A stretch of 64,000 nucleotides of DNA from Salticus scenicus (taxonomy: Eukaryota > Arthropoda > Arachnida > Araneae > Salticidae): positions 41,816,664-41,880,663 of the forward strand of contig OZ005649.1 of the NCBI GenBank assembly GCA_963930645.1. The letters run 5' to 3'. This document shows, piece after piece, positions 47,371-58,372 of this stretch (positions within the stretch are counted from its first letter, which is position 1; each line of letters opens with the position of its first letter). The notes beneath the pieces are model-generated. The model saw only the letters and a program-made list of their open reading frames with translations. It did no database searches and was not told where the DNA came from. A program made the position numbers and the translations under genes.

Positions 47371-47769
47371 AATCGATAACTTTATTTTAAATTATCACAG
47401 ATTTATAGTTCAACCATTCGTTTTAAAGGTATTGACGAGATCTTTCGAAAGATACCCATCTTGAAAATTTATCCCCCCCGGGGGGGGGGGGGGTACTTCA
47501 ACCCCAGGGGGGGAAGCGATGCCCCCCATGCAGAAATTTTTTTTCCTAGTTACATACTACTATTATCAATAATTCATATTAATTTTACAATCACAAGTTT
47601 AAAACAACTCTAATTATGCACATTTATACGAATTTTTGTCCTATTCTGCCATGTTAAAAATTTAGATAAAATGCTATCACAGCGCCACCTGTTGAGCTAT
47701 TGATCCCCAAACATAATCAGCACCAGTTTATGTCGGGGACCAATTAAATACCAAGTTTGGTTAAATTTC

Positions 47770-47804
<35 letters not shown>

Positions 47805-48222
47805 CAATTTTTTTTTTGTTAAAAGTAAAAAAAATCGATAACTTTATTTTAAATTATCACAGATTTATAGTTCAACCATTCGTTTTAAAGGTATTGACGA
47901 GATCTTTCGAAAGATACCCATCTTGAAAATTTATCCCCCCCGGGGGGTACTTCCCCCCCAGGGGGGAAGCGATGCCCCCCCATGCAGAATTTTTTTTCCT
48001 AGTTACATACTACTTTTATCAATAATTCATATTAATTTTACAATCACAAGTTTAAAACAATTCTTATTATGCACATTTATACGAATTTTTGTCCTATTCT
48101 GCCATGTTAAAAATTTAGATAAAATGCTATCACAGCGCCACCTGTTGAGCTATTGATCCCCAAACATAATCAGCACCAGTTTATGTCGGGGACCAACTAA
48201 ATACCAAGTTTGGTTAAATTTC

Positions 48223-48257
<35 letters not shown>

Positions 48258-51200
48258 CAATTTTTTTTTTTTTTTTGTTAAAAGTAAAAAAAATCGATAA
48301 CTTTATTTTAAATTATCACAGATTTATAGTTCAACCATTCGTTTTAAAGGTATTGACGAGATCTTTCGAAAGATACCCATCTTAAAAATTTATCCACCCC
48401 GGGGGGGTACTTCCCCCCCAGGGGGAAGCGATGCCCCCCCATGCAGAATTTTTTTTTCCTAGTTACATACTACTTTTATCAATAATTCATATTAATTTTA
48501 CAATCACAAGTTTAAAACAATTCTTATTATGCACATTTATACGAATTTTTGTCCTATTCTGCCATGTTAAAAATTTAGATAAAATGCTATCACAGCGCCA
48601 CCTGTTGAGCTATTGATCCCCAAACATAATCAGCACCAGTTTATGTCGGGGACCAACTAAATACCAAGTTTGGTTAAATTTCGTTAAAAAAAAAATCGAT
48701 AACTTTATTTTAAATTATCACAGATTTATAGTTCAACCATTCGTTTTAAAGGTATTGACGAGATCTTTCGAAAGATACCCATCTTGAAAATTTATCCCCC
48801 CCGGGGGGGTACTTCCCCCCCAGGGGGGAAGCGATGCCCCCCCATGCAGAATTTTTTTTTCCTAGTTACATACTACTATTATCAATAATTCATATTAATT
48901 TTACAATCACAAGTTTAAAACAATTCTTATTATGCACATTTATACGAATTTTTGTCCTATGCTGCCATGTTAAAAATTTAGATAAAATGCTATCACAGCG
49001 CCACCTGTTGAGCTATTGATACCCATACATAATCAGCACCAGTTAATGTCGGGGACAAACTAAATACCAAGTTTGGTTAAATTTCGTTAAAAAAAAACAA
49101 CAAAAAAAAACAAATGCGATTTTTTTTCTGTTTTGTTTTGTTAAAACTAAAAAAAATCGATAACTTTGGTTTAAATTATCACAGATTTATCGTTCAACCA
49201 TTCGTTTTAAAGGTATTGACGAGATCTTTCGAAAGATACCCATCTTGAAACTTTGACCCCCCGGGTGGGAACTTCCCCCCCCCCGGTGGGAGGGGAACCG
49301 ATGCCCCCACATGCACAAAAATTTTTTCCTAGTTAACTACTACTATTATCAACCTGATCTTTCGAAAGATACCCATTGTGAAAATTTACCCCCTCCTGGG
49401 GGGCATTTCCCAAGCGATGCCCCCCCATGCAGAATTTTTTTTTCCTAGTTACATACTACTATTATCAATAATTCATATTAATTTTACAATCACAAGTTTA
49501 AAACAATTCTTATTATGCACATTTATACGAATTTTTGTCCAATCTGCCATGTTAAAAATTTAGATAAAATGCTATCACAGCGCCACCTGTTGAGCTATTG
49601 ATCCCCAAACATAATCAGCACCAGTTTATGTCGGGGACCAATTAAATACCAAGTTTGGTTAAATTTCGTTAAAAAAAAAAAAAAAAAAAAATTGCAATTT
49701 TTTTTTTTGTTAAAAGTAAAAAAAATCGATAACTTTATTTTAAATTATCACAGATTTATAGTTCAACCATTCGTTTTAAAGGTATTGACGAGATCTTTCG
49801 AAAGATACCCATCTTGAAAATTTATCCCCCCCGGGGGGGTACTTCCCCCCCAGGGGTGAAGCGATGCCCCCCCATGCAGAATTTTTTTTTCCTAGTTACA
49901 TACTACTTTTATCAATAATTCATATTAATTTTACAATCACAAGTTTAAAACAATTCTTATTATGCACATTTATACGAATTTTTGTCCTATTCTGCCATGT
50001 TAAAAATTTAGATAAAATGCTATCACAGCGCCACCTGTTGAGCTATTGATCCCCAAACATAATCAGCACCAGTTTATGTCGGGGACCAACTAAATACCAA
50101 GTTTGGTTAAATTTCGTTAAAAAAAAAAAAAAAAAAAAAAAAATTGCAATTTTTTTTTTTTTTTTGTTAAAAGTAAAAAAAATCGATAACTTTATTTTAA
50201 ATTATCACAGATTTATAGTTCAACCATTCGTTTTAAAGGTATTGACGAGATCTTTCGAAGGATACCCATCTTGAAAATTTATCCCCCCCGGGGGGGTACT
50301 TCCCCCCCAGGGGGGAAGCGATGCCCCCCCATGCAGAATTTTTTTTTCCTAGTTACATACTACTATTATCAATAATTCATATTAATTTTACAATCACAAG
50401 TTTAAAACAATTCTTATTATGCACATTTATACGAATTTTTGTCCTATGCTGCCATGTTAAAAATTTAGATAAAATGCTATCACAGCGCCACCTGTTGAGC
50501 TATTGATACCCATACATAATCAGCACCAGTTAATGTCGGGGACAAACTAAATACCAAGTTTGGTTAAATTTCGTTAAAAAAAAACAACAAAAAAAAAATG
50601 CGATTTTTTTTCTGTTTTGTTTTGTTAAAACTAAAAAAAATCGATAACTTTGGTTTAAATTATCACAGATTTATCGTTCAACCATTCGTTTTAAAGGTAT
50701 TGACGAGATCTTTCGAAAGATACCCATCTTGAAACTTTGACCCCCCGGGTGGGAACTTCCCCCCCCCCCCGGTGGGAGGGGAACCGATGCCCCCACATGC
50801 ACAAAAATTTTTTCCTAGTTAACTACTACTATTATCAACCTGATCTTTCGAAAGATACCCATTGTGAAAATTTACCCCCTCCTGGGGGGCATTTCCCAAG
50901 CGATGCCCCCCCATGCAGAATTTTTTTTTCCTAGTTACATACTACTATTATCAATAATTCATATTAATTTTACAATCACAAGTTTAAAACAATTCTTATT
51001 ATGCACATTTATACGAATATTTGTCCTATTCTGCCATGTTAAAAATTTAGATAAAATGCTATCACAGCGCCACCTGTTGAGCTATTGATCCCCAAACATA
51101 ATCAGCACCAGTTAATGTCGGGGACAAACTAAATACCAAGTTTGGTTAAATTTCGTTAAAAAAAAATCGATAACTTTATTTTAAATTATCACAGATTTAT

Positions 51201-52740
51201 AGTTCAACCATTCGTTTTAAAGGTATTGACGGATCTTTCGAAAGATACCCATCTTGAAAATTTATCCCCCCCGGGGGGGTACTTCCCCCCCAGGGGGGGA
51301 AGCGATGCGCCCCCATGCAGAATTTTTTTTTCCTAGTTACATACTACTATTATCAATAATTCATATTAATTTTACAATCACAAGTTTAAAACAATTCTTA
51401 TTATGCACATTTATACGAATTTTTGTCCTATGCTGCCATGTTAAAAATTTAGATAAAATGCTATCACAGCGCCACCTGTTGAGCTATTGATCCCCAAACA
51501 TAATCAGCACCAGTTAATGTCGGGGACAAACTAAATACCAAGTTTGGTTAAATTTCGTTAAAAAAAAAACAAACAAAAAAAAAATGCGATTTTTTTTCTG
51601 TTTTGTTTTGTTAAAACTAAAAAAAATCGATAACTTTGGTTTAAATTATCACAGATTTATCGTTCAACCATTCGTTTTAAAGGTATTGACGAGATCTTTC
51701 GAAAGATACCCATCTTGAAACTTTGACCCCCCGGGTGGGAACTCCCCCCCCCCCCGGTGGGAGGAGAACCGATGCCCCACATGCACAAACATTTTTTCCT
51801 AGTTAACTACTACTATTATCAACCTGATCTTTCGAAAGATACCCATTGTGAAAATTTACCCCCCTGGGGGGTATTTCCCCCCTAGGAGGGGAAGCGATGC
51901 CCCCCCATGCAGAAATTTTTTTTCCTAGTTACATACTATTATTATCAATAATTCATATTAATTTTACAATCACAAGTTTAAAACAACTCTAATTATGCAC
52001 ATTTATACGAATTTTTGTCCTATTCTGCCATGTTAAAAATTTAGATAAAATGCTATCACAGCGCCACCTGTTGAGGTATTGATCCCCAAACATAATCAGC
52101 ACCAGTTTATGTCGGGGACCAACTAAATACCAAGTTTGGTTAAATTTCGTTTAAAAAAAAAAAAAAAAAAAAAAAATGCGATTTTTTTCTGTTTTTTTTT
52201 TTGTTAAAAGTAAAAAAAATCGATAACTTTGTTCTAAATTATCACAGATTTATGGTTCAACCATTCGTTTTAAAGGTATTGACGAGACCTTTCGAAAGAT
52301 ACCCATCTTGAAACTTTGCCCCCCCCCCCGGGTGGGTACTTCCCCCCCCCGGTGGGGGGGGAACCGATGCCCCCACATGCATAAAAATTTTTTCCCAGTT
52401 AACTATTACTATTATCAACGAGACCTTTCGAAAGATACCCATCTTGAAAATTTACTTCCCCGGGGGCGTACTTCCCCCCCAGGGGGGGAACCGATGCCCC
52501 CACATGCACAAAATTTTTTTCCTAGCTAACTACTACTATTATCAATAATTCATATTAATTTTACAATCACAAGTGTAAAATAACTCTCTTTATGCCCATT
52601 TATACGGAATTTTCTCCTATGCTGCCATGTTAAAAATTTGCATAAAATGCGATCACAACGGCACCTATTGAGCGATTGATCCCAAAATCTAATCAGCACC
52701 AGTTTATGTCAGGGTGCAACTAAATACCAAGTTTGGTTAA
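47371..52740 (+). repeat. Satellite array, 11 units of about 460 bp
   Basis: Units start at AATCGATAACTTT: 47371, 47833, 48292, 48694, 49155, 49724, 50181, 50639, 51165, 51625 and 52219. Spacings near 460 dominate; 402 reflects a missing poly-A/T linker, and 569, 526 and 594 include an extra partial unit of about 110-135 bp (from GATCTTTCGAAAGATACCC). Each unit has the perfect palindrome ATCTTTCGAAAGAT, paired C-runs and G-runs, a relatively conserved 3' half with GCGCCACCTGTTGAGC, and a variable poly-A/poly-T linker. A second unit type (AACTTTGGTTT, GTGGGAAC) alternates irregularly with the first. The recurring 61-codon ORF is a by-product of unit identity. Confidence 0.9.
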
Positions 52741-52916
52741 ATTTCATTCATTGGTTCGTGAGATACAGCGTCCACAAAAAAGACAGACAGACATTTTCTA
52801 AAAACTATTAATTCGTGTTCTCCACATCCCAAAACATGTAAATCCATCAAAAAGTGGACTTCGAAAATTTTCGCGAATCCAATACTTTCTCTATATTACA
52901 TATAGAAGAAAGTAAA
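52741..52916 (+). repeat. 3' tail and terminal hairpin of the array element
   Basis: After the last unit the sequence changes to CATTGGTTCGTGAGATACAG, AAGACAGACAGACATTTTC and CCAATACTTTC, ending in a hairpin whose stem is TACTTTC/GAAAGTA with inner TATA pairs. The tail resembles, in order and spacing, the inverted tail at 53353-53530. Confidence 0.65.
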
Positions 52917-53089
52917 AAGGTGAAGAGTACGACCGCTGAAACAGGTGGGAATTTAGCATGATAATAAATAAATTCTCTAAACTTGTTCATAATTGCGTGA
53001 TAGTTTCACCTTCAACATGTTTATTAAACAAACTCATTTGTATCACTTATACATTAAGCGATATTATGCATATATAGATATTAAAAAAA

Positions 53090-53226
53090 AAAAAAAAAAA
53101 AATTATGAAAATATATTTACGTATAAGTAAATTTAATATTTTATTGATTTAGAAAAATCTATTTTTATTTCTATAAAAATTTAAATTCTATAAATTTTGA
53201 TTTATTTGTTAGAAAATAATACAAAA

Positions 53227-53260
<34 letters not shown>

Positions 53261-53290
53261 AAAAAAAGAAAAAAAAGAAAGAAAGAAAAC
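53090..53290 (+). repeat. Poly-A and purine-rich tracts
   Basis: Runs of A at 53084-53101 and 53223-53249, followed by AAAGAAAG-type repeats to about 53288. No gene seen between the array element and family 2 copy 1. Confidence 0.8.
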
Positions 53291-53352
53291 TAAGATTGAG
53301 TCATGTAAAGAAAAAAATATTTTTCAGAAACATGTAAAATAAGTTTCGGAGA

Positions 53353-54372
53353 TTTTTACTTTCCGAACACTATAGTGAGGAAAGTATTGTAATCATGTCA
53401 AAAATCCGAATTCGAGATTTTGATGTTTCTATACGTTTTGAGGTCCCCTGAGTCCGTTTTCACTATTTTTACGATGATGTATGTATGTGTGTGTGTATGT
53501 GTGTATGTGTGTATGTCTGTGGGTGAACACGCTAGCGTCTAAACGCTTCGTTCGATTAACCTGAAAGTTGGTACGCATATTGTAAGTCACCATAGTACGA
53601 ACCCTATAGATTTTGGTGAATCTAGCACTTATAGTTTTTTTACAGGGACACAAAGAAAAATTCTTTATCATTATGGCCTATGGGAGCAAAATCTTAAAAG
53701 TGCGATAGCATCTAAACGCCTTATTCAATTGAGCAAAAATTTTATACACATATTATAGATCACAAATACTCAATCTGTATAGATTTTGGAGAATCTAGCA
53801 CTTACAGTTTTTTTACAGGGACACAAAGAAAAATTCTTTTTAATTATGCCTATGGGGCCAAATTTTTAAAAATGTGATAGTGTCTAAACGCCTTATTAAT
53901 CCGAGCAAAAAAATTGTACACATGTTATAGATCACAGTTGAACTAACTGTATAGATTTTGGTGAATCTAGCACTTACAGTTTTTTTACAGGGACACAAAG
54001 AAAAATTCTTTATCATTATGGCCTATGGGACTAAATTTTTAAAAGTACGATAGCATCTAAACGCCTTATTGAATTCAGCTGAAAATTTATATGAGTATTA
54101 TAAATCACTGTTGCACTAACTATAAGCATTTTGGTGAATCTAACATTTATAGGTTTTACAGGGACACAACGAAAATTTCTTTGTCATTATGATCTATGGG
54201 CTCAAAGTTCAGTAGCGTTAAATAAAACAACGTGTAATAGATGGAGAAAAATACTCAAACACTCTATTATGGTTTTCTCTCTTTTGTTTGTTTAACAACT
54301 ACTCTTTCTTTACTTTATCTACAAAACTGTTAATTACTCAATGTTCGGAAAGTCGAGTGGAGTCACTCCAGA
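53353..54372 (-). mobile_element. Helentron/HINE-like element, family 2, copy 1
   Basis: Read on the minus strand: a TGGAGT-C-ACTCCA hairpin (54358-54370), the subterminal repeat ACTTTCCGAACA (inverse at 54342-54353), about four central repeats of roughly 172 bp, a TATG/TGTG microsatellite (53475-53520), then a terminal hairpin TACTTTCC...GGAAAGTA (53357-53386) containing the matching repeat (53358-53369). T-runs flank both ends. The plan matches the 47231-52916 element part by part. No ORF has recognisable function; the roughly 80-codon ORFs lie over the microsatellite. Confidence 0.6.
53640..54180 (-). repeat. Central tandem repeats of copy 1 (about 172-bp period)
   Basis: CAGGGACACAAAGAAAAATTC starts at 53643, 53816, 53988 and 54159 (last unit diverged). 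Units also share AAACGCCTTATT and TGAATCTAGCACTTA. Similar repeats occupy 54717-55240. Confidence 0.85.
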
Positions 54373-54426
54373 TTTTTTTTTTTATTAAAAAATCATGCGC
54401 ATTGCCTAAGGTAATCCATATATTTA

Positions 54427-55450
54427 TTTTTACTTTCCGAACACTATAGTGAGGAAAGTATTGTAATCATGTCAAAAATCCGAATTCGAGATTTTGATGT
54501 TTCTATACGTTTTGAGGTCCCCTGAGTCCGTTTTCACTATTTTTACGATGATGTATGTATGTGTGTGTGTATGTGTGTATGTGTGTATGTCTGTGAGTGA
54601 ACACGCTAGCGTCTAAACGCATTGTTCGATTAACCTGAAAGTTGGTACGCATATTGTAAGTCACCATAGTACGAACCCTATAGATTTTGGTGAATCTAGC
54701 ACTTATAGTTTTTTTACAGGGACACAAAGAAAAATTCTTTATCATTATGGCCTATGGGAGCAAAATCTTAAAAGTGCGATAGCATCCTAAACGCCTTATT
54801 CAATTGAGCAAAAATTTTATACACATATTATAGATCACAAATACTCAATCTGTATAGATTTTGGAGAATCTAGCACTTATAGTTTTTTTACAGGGACACA
54901 AAGAAAAATTCTTTATCATTATGCCTATGGGGCCAAATTTTTAAAAATGTGATAGCGTCTAAACGCCTTATTAATCCGAGCAAAAAATTTGTACACATGT
55001 TATAGATCACAGTTGAACTAACTGTATAGATTTTGGTGAATCTAGCACTTACAGTTTTTTTACAGGGACACAAAGAAAAATTCTTTATCATTATGGCCTA
55101 TGGGACTAAATTTTTAAAAGTACGAAAGCGTCTAAACGCCTTATTGAATTCAGCTGAAAATTTATATGAGTATTATAAATCACTGTTGCACTAATTATAA
55201 GCATTTTGGTGAATCTAGCATTTATAGGTTTTTACAGGGACACAACGAAAATTTCTTTATCATTATGATCTATGGGCTCAAAGTTCAGTAGCGTTAAATA
55301 AAACAACGTGTAATAGATGGAGAAAAATACTCAAACACTCTATTATGGTTTTCTCTCTTTTGTTTGTTTAACAACTACTCTTTCTTTACTTTATTTACAA
55401 AACTTTTAATTACTCAATGTTCGGAAAGTCGAGTGGAGTCACTCTAGATT
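54427..55450 (-). mobile_element. Helentron/HINE-like element, family 2, copy 2
   Basis: A second full-length copy in the same orientation, offset by 1074 bp, with the same subterminal repeats (54432-54443, 55418-55429), microsatellite, four central repeats and hairpins. Only scattered substitutions and a few single-base indels separate the copies, but the 54-bp spacer is not repeated. Either two close insertions of one lineage or a local duplication is possible. Confidence 0.6.
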
Positions 55451-55829
55451 TTTTCTGTTTATCGTGCTAAAATGGAATAAAAATGTTAACTCTGTATATC
55501 AAAGCAAATTATTAGATATCTAAGAAGAAAAGATTAATACACGTCTCATTTGAGCATTTTAGCAGGCTTTATTTTATTATGCAACGTATCATATGAAATT
55601 CAAATAACAGCAGCTAGTTTGCGAAATTACGTAACTTTTTAAAAACTCAATAATGTTAAATTTACATTACAGAGATTATAAGGCAAATATATATTCTTTA
55701 CAATCTTAATTTAAATGCATTTAATTGAATTTCAAGGTTTTTTTTCTTTGATATTTAATTCTTATTATATTTTAATTTGATGTTTATTCTAAAGATAATT
55801 TTTTTTTTCATTAAAAGACTTGTGCACTA

Positions 55830-56150
55830 CATAGCAGCCAACTTTTTAAAATTATTTATAAAAGTTGTTAATACCCGCCTTTTTTCACACCATATACTTT
55901 GTAGAATAATTTTCTTCAATGTATCGAATCGAACAAGGAATGACTGGAAAATATCTGATTCAGAATCTACATCTTTCCAAGCTGACATTTGCAGACTGAA
56001 AGGAATAAGTTCAATGATGGTTTGTGGTTCCTTCAATGTATATAACAGCTATTAGATATGAAGAAAATTACTCTACAAAAAAGCGGTGTGAAAAAAAAGG
56101 CGGAGAATAGCAACATTCCGTAATAATTTAAAATAGTTGTCAGCTATGGT
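55830..56150. repeat. MITE (TTGCCAAC superfamily) with central insertion
   Basis: The left arm CATAGCAGCCAACTTTTTAA with CCCGCCTTTTTTCACACCAT and right arm GCGGTGTGAAAAAAAAGGCG with ATAGTTGTCAGCTATGG are inverted. About 120 bp of unrelated sequence sits in the middle. Non-coding. Confidence 0.6.
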
Positions 56151-56627
56151 TTACTCTCATTAATCTCGCAAATGTAATTCAATAAAGTAATAAACGGATG
56201 ATGAAAATAATCAAGGCACAAAAGCGTATGAATAAATCAAAGCAGTGACACATCATATTCCAAATTATAATTAATAATAATAAAAAGAAGAATTTGTCGA
56301 TGATTTGTTCCAAAAATACCCACGAAAATTTTTTAAGATTTTTCCAATTCGATTTAAAATGCATTGTCTGATATATCTTTCTCCTTTTCCTCTATCTCTC
56401 TCACACACACACACAGTTCCCCCCTCCTCCCCCCCCCAAAAAAAAAAAAAATCCTTACAGTGGTAGTTTTTAAAAACTAAATAATTTACCACAATTACTA
56501 TCACAAGTATTTACAAGTTGTATTTTTGTACGAAAAATATACAGACATGCCAACATTTTAATTTATTGTGGAACACTGTGAGTACCAACCTTTTTTAAAA
56601 CTTTATAGTGAAATCTTTTGCAATATG

Positions 56628-56828
56628 CATAGATACCAACTTCCTAATTAATATTCCGCAGTATTCTTAGTACACGCCCTTTTCCCACTCCACTTAATTA
56701 TTAAAACAATTTCCTCCAAATATAATTACGATTAAATAAGAAGAAAAATACTCTAAAAAAAGACTGGTGTGAAAAAAAGGCGGGTATTAAAAGTATTACG
56801 GAATAGTATTTAGGTTGTTAGCAACTAT
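56628..56828. repeat. MITE (TTGCCAAC superfamily)
   Basis: GCATAGATACCAACTTCCTA and TTTAGGTTGTTAGCAACTATGC are inverted. The interior TAATTACGATTAAATAAGAA, ACTCTAAAAAAAGACTGGTG and AAAAAAAGGCGGGTATT is typical. Partial copies adjoin at about 56545-56625 and 56835-56936. Confidence 0.65.
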
Positions 56829-56954
56829 GCAATATGTTATTCCGATTAAATAGGAAGAAAAATACCCTTCAATGAAAGTGGTGTCAAAAAAGGGCGGGCA
56901 CTAACAACGCTTCGAAATATGTTAAAATGATGTTGTGACTGAATATATAGTCAT

Positions 56955-57479
56955 TGTTCAGAATTCTAATAACTCTGAATTTTGACAATAGATGGCAGCA
57001 CTATGCAATTTTATGACTCTTTAGAATATAAAACATTGATTAAATTCATTCTTTTTATTGACATTTTAATGTGTTTTAAACGCTAAATTAATTCTTTTTT
57101 CTTTTATTATTATTTCTTTTATTCATGTTTTCAATTAATTGTTAGTTATACTTTAAATAATTCTTTTTTCAATTTGCTGTGAACTTGTTATGTTTCTGCA
57201 GACCTATTCGAGTTTGTTCTTTTTGTTGTGATTCTAGCGGTAAGCTGGAAAAATTCATTCTAACGTATGAGCTGAAATAAAGTCAATAATTCATGTTTGT
57301 ATTCAACTCGGTGTATTTATTAGAGCTTTATTCATTGTTTCTTAAATATGATGTTATTAATTCAATTGAAAGGAAGGTGAGTCCTTCAAAATCATTTTAA
57401 ACTGATTTATGATTTAATATAATTTAAACCAGCGATTTTTAAAACCATACAGTCCACGATTCCATTCAAAATCCCTCCA
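56955..57479 (+). repeat. 5' LTR
   Basis: Begins TGTTCAGAATTC and ends CCCTCCA. TATAAAA lies at 57027-57033 and AATAAA at 57276-57281, plausible promoter and polyadenylation signals in U3/R. Identical in length to the 3' LTR. Confidence 0.95.
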
Positions 57480-57485
57480 TAATTT

Positions 57486-57502
57486 TGGTCCGTCGAGCCG
57501 GA
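57486..57502 (+). other. Primer binding site, probably tRNA-Tyr
   Basis: TGGTCCGTCGAGCCGGA starts 6 bases after the 5' LTR. Its complement ends TCGACGGACCA, which fits the 3' end of a eukaryotic tRNA-Tyr whose acceptor stem begins CCGTCGA. The tRNA identity is from memory of the family and should be treated as probable. Confidence 0.65.
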
Positions 57503-57571
57503 GATATATTAAATTATGAAATCTTTTAGTAAAAATTAATATTTTACAAACTTGAAAAAAAAATTGTTCTA

Positions 57572-58372
57572 ATGGCTTCGAAAATTGGAAAACTAAAAGC
57601 AAAAAGAACTATTTTTCGGTCGTCAGTGATTAAATTTGAGAACAAAGCTATAAAAGTTTTGGAAGCGGATCCTTTAGACATTCAAGAAATAAAAATTTTG
57701 AAAGGTCATTTGCTTGAAAGGCAAACTCATTCAGAACAAATTAACAATGAAGTTGAGGAAGTTATTTCTGATTTAGATGAATTAAAAAAGGAAATTGAAG
57801 ATAACGAAAATTGGACAGAGAAACTTACTCGTATAAAATATCAGATAGAGTCAAGATTAGAACTTTCTTGTTTTCAGAACACTAAGGTTGTAACACAGGT
57901 TAATGAAAATTCTTGTTCTGTTTCGAAGCAATTTATTCACCTTCCAAAATTTGATTTGCCTCATTTCTCTGGCAATTTGGAAGACTGGTTAAGCTTCAAG
58001 CAAATATTCGTAACCACTATTCATGAGAACACTCAGCTTTCCGATTTGCAAAAATTACAATATTTAAAAGCGTCTGTTATTGGATCTGCCAATAAGTTAA
58101 TAAAAGGCTTTCCAATAACTGAAGCAAGTTATAAGGAAGCTTGGGCAACATTTATTTCTAGATTCGATAATAAAAAAAATCTAGCTTATGCCCAGTTAAA
58201 CAAATTCTTTAATTCGAAATCTTTGAAACCAAATTGTCGGAAATCTATGCTAGATTTATTAGATAACTGTAATGAAGCAATACATAACTTGAAATATTTA
58301 GGATTTGAATTTAATTTATTTGTGGATTTAATTCTTGTTTATAATTTGCAACAAAATTGGATGATAATTTAA
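57572..58372 (+). pseudogene. gag 5' part, ending prematurely in the first copy of a duplication
   Basis: It starts at ATG 57572. Residues 1-110 are charged and probably coiled-coil (LDELKKEIEDNENW). LPHFSGNLEDWLSFKQIF at about residues 130-147 is the conserved gag motif of BEL/Pao elements (DUF1759-like). A one-base deletion near 58350 relative to the second copy shifts the frame and ends the ORF at LQQNWMII. The first duplicated segment is 57818-58464. Confidence 0.9.

Larger units (their letters stand above)
47231..52916 (+). mobile_element. Helentron/HINE-like non-autonomous element with expanded satellite core
   Basis: In order: CTAGTATG start; a 6-bp-arm hairpin TTGTGG-CCA-CCACAA (47241-47255); the subterminal repeat ACTTTCTTCTATAT (47257-47270); eleven tandem units of about 460 bp; a (GACA)n run (52781-52792); a tail of about 120 bp; and a terminal hairpin TACTTTC...GAAAGTA (52883-52914) that contains the exact inverse ATATAGAAGAAAGT (52900-52913). 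The elements at 53353-55450 share this plan with different sequence. Subterminal inverted repeats, a 3' hairpin, central tandem repeats and insertion in an A/T run are features described for Helentron-derived HINEs and DINE-1. No Rep/helicase is encoded. The superfamily assignment is inferred. Confidence 0.6.

Noticed and set aside
48431..51490. A 61-codon hydrophobic ORF repeated in eight or more satellite units, looking like a conserved small protein family
   Set aside because: The units are almost identical at all positions, including non-coding ones, and frame in front of it changes with C-run length. Identity by array homogenisation explains the recurrence without selection on a protein.
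47371..52740. CRISPR-like array
   Set aside because: Units are about 460 bp without short repeats and unique spacers, and the sequence is clearly eukaryotic repeat DNA.
52883..52918. A canonical Helitron 3' end
   Set aside because: A hairpin is present, but no CTRR follows it and subterminal inverted repeats occur at both ends, which fits the Helentron/HINE branch better.
53429..54745. Two identical-looking 80-codon ORFs on the minus strand
   Set aside because: They run through the TG/TATG microsatellite and central repeats of the two family 2 copies, and a histidine/threonine repeat is what that microsatellite encodes in any frame.
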